From assembly GCA_002415855.1 (NCBI GenBank), contig DIAS01000023.1, positions 1 through 12,114 of the forward strand: DNA of 12,114 nt. The letters run 5' to 3'. The position numbers and the translations under genes are program-made. A model generated the notes under the pieces. It ran no database searches. It saw nothing but the letters and a program-made list of their open reading frames with translations, and was not told the origin of the DNA. The first letter of the stretch is position 1. Each line of letters begins with the position of its first letter. This DNA comes from Bacteroidales bacterium UBA5072. GTDB lineage: Bacteria; Bacteroidota; Bacteroidia; Bacteroidales; UBA10428. This document shows, one piece after another, positions 7,112 to 12,114 of the stretch.

Positions 7112-7867
7112 ATGAGAACAAATGAATTGGAAGTTGCAGCAGACAACTTAAAAGACAATCAAAAAAAAGTAAGTACCTTAAGATTAGGATTACTATCCTT
7201 ATGTACATTTATTATGCTGATTCTTTCTCCAAATGTTACGTTTGCTCATTGCGACCAAATGAATGGCCCATTGGTCTCTGACGCAAAAAAAGCAATTGAG
7301 CAAAACAATGTAAACATCGTGCTAAAATGGGTTCAGGCAGCACATGAAACAGAAATTAAGGAAGCTTTTAACCAGATGATGAAAGTCCGGGAATTAAGTC
7401 CGGATGCAAAAGCACTTTCAGAAAAGTATTTTTTTGAAACCCTGGTAAGGATTCACAGGGCCGGTGAAGGAGTTGCATTCACAGGAATTAAACCGGAAGA
7501 TACACCTATTGATGAAAAAGTTATGGCCGCTGATAAATCAATTGAATTAGGTAATTTATCACCATTGGAAGGTTTGGTGGCAAAAAAAGACCTGCCCGAA
7601 TTGACAGAACGTTTTAATAAAGTTATGTCATTAAAGAATTTTGATATTAATAATGTAGAAGCCGGTAGAGCATATATCGAAGCTTATGTGCTATTCTTCA
7701 AGTTTGCAGAAGGGGAAACAGAAGGCCATGCTGACTATGGACATGGAAGTGATGCTAACGTCGGTGTCACTAGTCATACACCACCTATTCCCTGGATTTT
7801 ATCAGGGCTCTTTTTAATCACTACTGTGCTATTTGGCGCTTTATACTTTAATAAAGGAAAACAATAA
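7112..7867 (+). CDS. DUF6448 family protein with signal sequence and C-terminal membrane anchor
   Basis: 251 residues. A basic N-terminal part and a hydrophobic stretch (about 24-44) end in TFA, after which the mature protein begins HCDQMNGPLVSDAKKA, the DUF6448 hallmark (His46-Cys47-Asp48). Further family-like segments are VLKWVQAAHETEIKEAFNQM, KVRELSPDAKALSEKYFFE and TLVRIHRAGEGVAFTGIKPE. A His/Gly-rich linker (EGHADYGHGSD, about 204-214, then SHTPP) leads to a transmembrane helix at about 227-246 and a short basic tail. It is therefore probably exported and anchored in the inner membrane with the domain outside the cytoplasm. The function of DUF6448 is unknown to me. The His/Cys/Asp cluster at the mature N-terminus and the His-rich linker would suit metal binding, which is inference. 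The next gene on the same strand, 104 bp on, is a hemerythrin. Confidence 0.88.
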   Translation: MRTNELEVAADNLKDNQKKVSTLRLGLLSLCTFIMLILSPNVTFAHCDQMNGPLVSDAKKAIEQNNVNIVLKWVQAAHETEIKEAFNQMMKVRELSPDAKALSEKYFFETLVRIHRAGEGVAFTGIKPEDTPIDEKVMAADKSIELGNLSPLEGLVAKKDLPELTERFNKVMSLKNFDINNVEAGRAYIEAYVLFFKFAEGETEGHADYGHGSDANVGVTSHTPPIPWILSGLFLITTVLFGALYFNKGKQ

Positions 7868-7914
7868 AATAGTCAGGATTTAATGTCGCCTGTAATTAAA
7901 GCAAGTGCAGTACA

Positions 7915-7922
7915 TAGTTTTG
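7915..7922 (+). promoter_or_regulatory. Possible -7 promoter element for the hemerythrin gene
   Basis: TAGTTTTG matches TAnnTTTG 49 bp before the hemerythrin ATG; no clear -33 TTTG is present. If used, the hemerythrin gene can be transcribed independently of the DUF6448 gene. Confidence 0.35.
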
Positions 7923-7971
7923 ATTAGGTGGTAAAATTGTAAACTTTGTAATCAAATTAAATTTTATCAGT

Positions 7972-8523
7972 ATGAAACCAACAGAAGATCTAATACACGA
8001 ACACAAAGCAATTGAAATTATGCTGGGTGTGATGGGCAAAATAGCCGAAAATATAATGACAGATAAAGAATTTGATGTAAAAGAAATCGATAAAATAGTT
8101 GATTTCTTAAAAACCTTTGCTGATAAATGCCATCATGGCAAAGAAGAAAATGTATTATTTCCGGCTCTTGTAGCAGCAGGAATACCCAAAGAAAATGGTC
8201 CGGTGGGTGTAATGCTGCATGAGCATGTTTTAGGCAGGGGTTTTATTAAAGATATAAATGATGGAGCAGAAAGTTATAAATCGGGAAATATAGCTGCAAG
8301 CCAAGCAATAGCCAACGCAATGTTAAAGTATGTGACTTTGCTGCAAAACCATATACAGAAAGAAAACAATATACTTTTTCCAATGGCAGACAGGGCCCTA
8401 AGTCAGGCAAAACAGGATGAAATTTATGAAAAGTTTGAAAAAATAGAGGAAGAAGTTGTAGGGCATGGAGTACATGAACAATATCACGAACTTTTAAAAC
8501 AATTTAAAGCCAAATATTTGTAA
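7972..8523 (+). CDS. Hemerythrin HHE cation-binding domain protein
   Basis: 183 residues, a single four-helix hemerythrin-type domain, cytosolic (no signal peptide). The metal-ligand pattern is visible: HEHK with His9/His11, CHHGKEE with His54/His55 and Glu58/Glu59, LHEHVLGR with His83/His85, and NHIQKEN with His127 and Glu131. These would hold a non-heme di-iron centre as in bacterial hemerythrins. A further His-containing C-terminal helix (GHGVHEQYHELL, about 164-175) lies outside the core. Roles of the family include oxygen or NO binding, iron handling and stress protection; which applies here cannot be told. The gene follows the DUF6448 gene on the same strand and converges with the flavodoxin gene. 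Confidence 0.93.
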   Translation: MKPTEDLIHEHKAIEIMLGVMGKIAENIMTDKEFDVKEIDKIVDFLKTFADKCHHGKEENVLFPALVAAGIPKENGPVGVMLHEHVLGRGFIKDINDGAESYKSGNIAASQAIANAMLKYVTLLQNHIQKENNILFPMADRALSQAKQDEIYEKFEKIEEEVVGHGVHEQYHELLKQFKAKYL

Positions 8524-8591
8524 AATTGTATATCACTGCTGTCCGGTGAAAATACATGAATAGTCTTAAACACTTGAAATAATTCAACCTA

Positions 8592-8636
8592 TTATGTGTT
8601 GAATGATCTGGGTTAACATGTGCTTTCAACACATAA
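8592..8636. repeat. 12-bp perfect inverted repeat between convergent genes
   Basis: TTATGTGTTGAA (8592-8603) and TTCAACACATAA (8625-8636) are perfect inverted copies around a 21-base loop. An alternative, overlapping pairing is AACATG (8615-8620) with CATGTT (8637-8642). No T tract follows on either strand, so it is not a standard intrinsic terminator. It may act as an mRNA 3'-end stabiliser, a protein-binding site or a bidirectional transcription end. Confidence 0.6.
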
Positions 8637-8668
8637 CATGTTCACCTTCAAATGTATATATTAAGGCC

Positions 8669-8716
8669 GGCGCTTATCCAGGTTCTGGTGTAATAATTCT
8701 ATCGATAGCGCCTTTT
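8669..8716 (+). terminator. Weak possible terminator, convergent region
   Basis: GGCGCT (8669-8674) can pair with AGCGCC (8707-8712), followed by TTTT. The 32-base loop makes this a weak candidate for the end of the hemerythrin transcript. A chance palindrome CTATCGATAG lies inside the structure. Confidence 0.3.
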
Positions 8717-8729
8717 AAAATAAGCATTC

Positions 8730-9257
8730 TTATGCATAACCATTCAACCAGTTTTTAACCAAATTATCAGCGCCGGCAACCGAGCCTCCGCGAATAGCTA
8801 TGCCGGGGAGAACCTCTGCAGTTGGACAAAGCTTTTTAATATCTCGCTGGCTGTTTCCTATTCCGCTGCCTTCGTGCGTGCAAAAGGGAACAATTTTTTT
8901 ACCTGTAAAATCATATGATTCAAGAAAAGTGAAAACTGCCATTGGGAAAGTACCCCACCAGTTTGGATATCCGAGATAAATCACGTCATAGTCAGCCATG
9001 TTTTTAACAAAATCCGTTAACTCCGGACGTGCATTTTTATGTAACTCATCCCTGGCAACATTTGTGGTTTCGGTGTAATCTGCAGGATAGGGCTTTATTG
9101 TATTGATTTCGAATAATTCACCACCCGTAATACCTTTGATTTTCTTTGCGATGACCTCGGTATTTCCAACTGGCAGGTTAACAATTCTTCCGCCAACATA
9201 ATTGTTGCCTTTGCGAGAATAATAGGCTATAAGGCAATTTTTATTCATATCTGACAA
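8730..9257 (-). CDS. Flavodoxin (Flavodoxin_4-type)
   Basis: 175 residues from a TTG start at 9257, or 172 from ATG at 9248. The TTG is preferred because AGAAAGGA lies 7 bases upstream of it, whereas it is 16 bases from the ATG. The fold is the FMN-binding flavodoxin type: first strand and phosphate loop CLIAYYSRKGNNY, with a GNTEVIAKKI helix; YDVIYLGYPNWWGTFPMAVF for the second flavin-contacting loop; and KKIVPFCTHEGSGIGNSQ for the third. The inserted VGGRIVNLPVGN is characteristic of Flavodoxin_4 members. It is likely an electron carrier or a small NAD(P)H-dependent flavoprotein. It lies 61 bp downstream of the aldo/keto reductase gene on the same strand, presumably one transcript. Partner enzymes are not identifiable. 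Confidence 0.93.
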   Translation of the reverse strand: MSDMNKNCLIAYYSRKGNNYVGGRIVNLPVGNTEVIAKKIKGITGGELFEINTIKPYPADYTETTNVARDELHKNARPELTDFVKNMADYDVIYLGYPNWWGTFPMAVFTFLESYDFTGKKIVPFCTHEGSGIGNSQRDIKKLCPTAEVLPGIAIRGGSVAGADNLVKNWLNGYA

Positions 9258-9264
9258 TGTTAAA

Positions 9265-9272
9265 TCCTTTCT
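9265..9272 (-). promoter_or_regulatory. Shine-Dalgarno-like site deciding the flavodoxin start
   Basis: Minus-strand AGAAAGGA, 7 bases before the TTG at 9257. Such strong purine sites are uncommon before genes in Bacteroidota, and here the site supports TTG over the downstream ATG at 9248. Confidence 0.45.
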
Positions 9273-9318
9273 AATATCACTTTTGTGCTACTATACTTAT
9301 GTCCAGGACTTTATTATA

Positions 9319-10296
9319 TCAGCGGTCAATTAATTTTGCGCTGCCCCCTGAATACCGGTCGCCTACCGGTTTAATCTTTGCCGCTGCGGATTTAATTTCC
9401 AGTAGTTCTTCCTCGGTTAATTCAACTGAGCTTGATCCTAAGTTTTCGACTAAGCGCTCAATCTTTGTTGTGCCCGGTATTGGAACAATCCAAGGATGCT
9501 GTGCAAGCAACCAGGCAATTGCAATCTGCGCAGGTGTTGCACTTTTACGTTGTGCGACAGCTTTTAACAAATCGACAAAAACCAGATTGGCTTTCAGGTT
9601 CTGTGGGTTCAATCGAGGGACTGTACTGCGAAAATCTTTGCTGTCGAAAGTTGTGGCTTCATTCATTTTCCCCGTGAGGAATCCTTTCCCGAGTGGGCTG
9701 AAAGCGACAAAACCTATGCCAAGTTCCTGAAGAGCAGGAAGAATCTCATCTTCCGGTTCACGCCACCACAATGAATATTCGCTTTGAAGTGCAGTCAACG
9801 GACAAACCGCGTGAGCCCGGCGAATGGTTTTGACACCTGCTTCGGACAAACCGAAATGTCTTACTTTGCCTTCCTTAATCAGTTCTTTTACAGTGCCGGC
9901 AACATCTTCAATCGGAACATCCGGGTCAACGCGATGCTGGTAAAACAAGTCGATACAATCGATTTTTAAACGTTTTAAGGAGGCTTCGGCTACTTTACGT
10001 ATTCTTTCAGGATGGCTGTCAAGGCCTTCTCCTCCAATATTAAATCCAAATTTAGTAGCAATTGCGATTTGTCCTTTGAAAGGTTCTAAAGCTTCTCCAA
10101 CAAGTTCTTCATTGATAAAAGGTCCATATACTTCAGCCGTATCAAAGAAAGTAACCCCCAATTCCACTGCTTTACGAATCAGCTTAATTGACAGCTCTTT
10201 GTCGGCAATAACTCCGTAACCGAAATTCATGCCCATGCAACCTAAGCCGATTTCGGATACTTCCAGTCCACTGTTGCCAAGTATTCTTATTTTCAT
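9319..10296 (-). CDS. Aldo/keto reductase
   Basis: 325 residues, full length, cytosolic NADP(H)-dependent oxidoreductase of the (beta/alpha)8 AKR superfamily. The catalytic tetrad is visible: Asp52 and Tyr57 in FFDTAEVYGP, Lys82 in ATKFGF, and His121 in YQHRVDP. The cofactor-binding end is also present: FSPLGKGFLTGKM in the middle, and VPIPGTTKIERLVENLGS near the C-terminus. The sequence style (GLGCMGM, YQHRVDPDVPIEDV, ending GDRYSGGSAK) is that of YhdN/IolS-like or AKR13-type reductases. The substrate is unknown; small aldehydes or quinones are typical for relatives. It is the first gene of a probable two-gene unit with the flavodoxin. No convincing promoter consensus or ribosome site was found upstream of the ATG. 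Confidence 0.95.
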   Translation of the reverse strand: MKIRILGNSGLEVSEIGLGCMGMNFGYGVIADKELSIKLIRKAVELGVTFFDTAEVYGPFINEELVGEALEPFKGQIAIATKFGFNIGGEGLDSHPERIRKVAEASLKRLKIDCIDLFYQHRVDPDVPIEDVAGTVKELIKEGKVRHFGLSEAGVKTIRRAHAVCPLTALQSEYSLWWREPEDEILPALQELGIGFVAFSPLGKGFLTGKMNEATTFDSKDFRSTVPRLNPQNLKANLVFVDLLKAVAQRKSATPAQIAIAWLLAQHPWIVPIPGTTKIERLVENLGSSSVELTEEELLEIKSAAAKIKPVGDRYSGGSAKLIDR

Positions 10297-10581
10297 TGCT
10301 ATATGATTTTTTAATTTAACCAGATAAAATAGTACGCTGCAAAATTGGGCTTAAAAAGCCAAAGGATCTTAACACAAATTACTTTTTTTTATACCAGGAT
10401 TCCGGATAATGATTTTCCTGCGGGTATATAAATAATATGTACCTTACTGCGTAAAGTGCACGAATACAAGTTGCTGAATTAAACAAAAGTGCTCCGTTAA
10501 ATAGTCCCCGCCTGTAAATCAGGCTATATGTTGTTCCTCTTCCCCATCCGGGAAATACAAAAATGAAGGAGAGACAAGTTA

Positions 10582-10599
10582 GATGCTGATGCTGATGCT
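10582..10599. repeat. Hexanucleotide microsatellite (GATGCT)x3
   Basis: Three tandem GATGCT units, followed by GATTCCGAT as a degenerate continuation. Short and probably unimportant, but a possible length-variable site. Confidence 0.6.
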
Positions 10600-10642
10600 G
10601 ATTCCGATGGAAGATTCTGTAAATCAAGGGCATGAAAATCTG

Positions 10643-10682
10643 ATCCTGCACGGGTGGGAACCGTGATTCAGCTTTGCAGGAT
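10643..10682. repeat. 8-bp inverted repeat enclosing a smaller hairpin
   Basis: ATCCTGCA (10643-10650) and TGCAGGAT (10675-10682) are perfect inverted copies. The 24 bases between contain CGG (10651-10653) and CCG (10661-10663), giving a nested stem. No T tract follows. Its role is unknown. Confidence 0.5.
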
Positions 10683-10735
10683 AACTTTCTATTGACTCAT
10701 ATATTAACATCGCTCAAATCCAAATATAATGAGTT

Positions 10736-12114
10736 CTAAAATTTTACAATTTTCTTAACACAGCAAATTCTAGAGCTTGTAACTTTCAGTATAAAAGTGC
10801 CTTCGGCTATATCACTTATATCTATTGCTGTAATTCCTTTATCGATTATTTGCTTCAATAATATTCCGTCTATTGACAGAATTGAAACGATTGCATACTC
10901 ATTTTCAATACCTTCAATATAAAGAATATCATTTGCTGGTACCGGATAAATTGTGAAATGTATTACATCTTGTTGGTTCAATCCAGTATTGCTAGTTGTG
11001 GTAAAATTCCAAACTGCTGACCAATTACTTGCAATCACATCATTGCTAGCTTTCACTTTCCAGTAATAAGTCTTTTCATTCTCTAAATTACTCAGTGGAT
11101 AGGACGTTTCCTTAAGATCTGTGACATAAACATTTGTAATGTGGAAATCTGAATATTCTGATACAAGTAACTGATAGGAGATAGCGCCCTCAGATACATT
11201 CCAATTTAAAGGGGGATCCACTTGCACATTGATTGATCCATTTTCAGGCCAAATAAGTTCTGGTATGGGAGGTGGATAAATAATATTTCCCCCTCCTGTG
11301 GTTGTTTTTAGTATTGTACCATTATAACCAACAATCCAACCAGTTTTATCATTAAGAAAATGCATCGATTGTAAATCTTCTGTTGTCTCACAATTCTGTA
11401 CACCCCATTGATTACCACCATTTTCTGTTTTTAAAATTGTTCCATCATTTCCAACAGCCCAGCCAGTATTATTATCTATAAAATACACATCGTATAAACT
11501 TATATCATAATCATATAATAGATTCCAACTATCACCACCGTCAATAGTATTAAAAATCAAACCAAATGATCCAACAGCATACCCCTTCTGTTCGTCAATA
11601 AAGAAAATAGAATTGATAGACCCATATCCAGGTAATTCATTTGGAAGTTTGTCTTTTTGAGAGGTCCATGTGTTTCCGCCATTTTGTGTAAACAATAAAG
11701 TAAAGCCTTCCCCACCTGCCCAGCCTGTTAATGAATCAACGAAAAATACTGAATGAAGATTCTTAGTTGTTCCACTTGACTGGGAAATCCAGGCATCAAA
11801 ACCACTTTTACCATTTCTGTGACCAATAATACCATTATTGCCAACTAACCAACCTGTTGATGGATTAATAAAGAAAGCATCATTGATATACCAATTTGAC
11901 TTTCGTTCGTTCCATGACCACAATGCACCTGAATTATTGGTTCCTAAAATATTATTAAAACCTTGTCCCAGTATATATCCATTTTGCGAATCCAGAAAAC
12001 AAACTGAGGTCCAGGTCGTGTTTTTGCTATTATATTGTATGTAGTAATCAGGCCAGGTATCTCCACCATCCAATGTATTCAATATGGTACCCTTGGCACC
12101 AACAGCTAAACCCA
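10736..12114 (-). CDS. Secreted T9SS cargo protein with YCF48/BNR-like repeats and FN3-like domain, 5'-truncated by window
   Basis: About 458 C-terminal residues are visible; the frame is open through the right edge (AVGAKGTILNTLDGGDTW precedes the first TTG/ATG-like codon), so the start lies outside. Order of parts: about seven degenerate beta-propeller-type repeats with the pattern G(W/Y)xVGxxGxIxxTxDGGxxW (about 11290-12114); a fibronectin type III-like domain from PELIWPENGS to VWNFTTT (about 10994-11263) with the LxNxxTYYWKVKA hallmark; and a type A T9SS sorting domain (10739-10960) starting IYPVPANDILYIEG and ending KKIVKF. The protein should be exported by Sec and then by the Por/T9SS machinery to the cell surface or medium. 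Such repeat proteins are usually surface-bound or secreted propellers without a known catalytic role. A Cys pair (RICCVKK) near the C-terminus is unusual for this domain. Confidence 0.93.
   Translation of the reverse strand, partial: GLAVGAKGTILNTLDGGDTWPDYYIQYNSKNTTWTSVCFLDSQNGYILGQGFNNILGTNNSGALWSWNERKSNWYINDAFFINPSTGWLVGNNGIIGHRNGKSGFDAWISQSSGTTKNLHSVFFVDSLTGWAGGEGFTLLFTQNGGNTWTSQKDKLPNELPGYGSINSIFFIDEQKGYAVGSFGLIFNTIDGGDSWNLLYDYDISLYDVYFIDNNTGWAVGNDGTILKTENGGNQWGVQNCETTEDLQSMHFLNDKTGWIVGYNGTILKTTTGGGNIIYPPPIPELIWPENGSINVQVDPPLNWNVSEGAISYQLLVSEYSDFHITNVYVTDLKETSYPLSNLENEKTYYWKVKASNDVIASNWSAVWNFTTTSNTGLNQQDVIHFTIYPVPANDILYIEGIENEYAIVSILSIDGILLKQIIDKGITAIDISDIAEGTFILKVTSSRICCVKKIVKF

Larger units (their letters stand above)
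10297..10735. other. Intergenic stretch without a convincing gene
   Basis: 439 bp between the aldo/keto reductase and the T9SS cargo gene. A minus-strand frame of 90 codons (10379-10651, GTG start; first ATG at 10633) has no recognisable domain and includes a Gln-His repeat caused by a hexanucleotide microsatellite, so I do not call it a gene. The stretch also holds the inverted repeat at 10643-10682. It should contain the promoter of the aldo/keto reductase gene, but no clear TAnnTTTG element was found on that strand. Confidence 0.5.

Noticed and set aside
8699..8708. 10-bp palindrome CTATCGATAG
   Set aside because: Short perfect palindromes of this size are expected by chance and it has no partner copy nearby.
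10379..10651. 90-codon minus-strand frame with Gln-His repeat
   Set aside because: GTG start, low-complexity segment from a microsatellite, no domain; kept only as part of the intergenic note.
1..12114. tRNA, rRNA, CRISPR array or intact insertion sequence
   Set aside because: No cloverleaf, rRNA core sequence, regular repeat-spacer pattern or transposase was seen on either strand.

Overview
The window looks like a chromosomal piece of a member of the Bacteroidota, probably close to Bacteroidales or Marinilabiliales. The signs are a C-terminal type IX secretion sorting domain at the right edge, TAnnTTTG-type promoter elements, the short second DnaE typical of the phylum, a DUF6448 protein and a Flavodoxin_4-type flavodoxin. 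The genus cannot be fixed from this sequence.

Left half (about 1-6013) is dense and housekeeping-like. It holds the 3' three quarters of a C-family DNA polymerase alpha subunit of the short, translesion-associated type, then a secreted protein with the DNA/RNA non-specific endonuclease fold whose DRGH catalytic motif reads IIGQ. Convergent to these is a minus-strand pair: sucD (succinyl-CoA synthetase alpha) and, 4 bp behind it, a protein resembling the TIGR02265/heme-NO-binding-like families. sucD is divergent from mnmE (tRNA modification GTPase). Their 125-bp intergenic region carries a promoter-like element for each direction and AT-rich short direct repeats.

Middle (about 6014-7111) has no intact gene but is not empty. 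It contains a degraded copy of a hairpin sequence, an internally deleted and frameshifted remnant of a type IIG restriction-modification enzyme, a likely intrinsic terminator, and a twice-frameshifted AraC-family DNA-binding domain. By eye the base composition drops from about half G+C to clearly AT-rich at this point and stays so to the right edge. This fits an accessory or decaying island.

Right half (7112-12114) has a DUF6448 protein (secretion signal, C-terminal membrane anchor) followed on the same strand by a hemerythrin HHE protein. Convergent to them is a minus-strand aldo/keto reductase and flavodoxin pair, so four potentially redox- or metal-related genes sit together. After a 439-bp gap without a convincing gene comes the 3' part of a large secreted protein with YCF48/BNR-like repeats, a fibronectin type III-like domain and a T9SS sorting signal, running off the right edge.

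No tRNA, rRNA, CRISPR array or intact mobile element was seen. No clear new multi-gene system was found. The best leads are the nuclease-fold protein without its catalytic histidine, the DUF6448-hemerythrin pair and the sucD-linked possible sensor protein.
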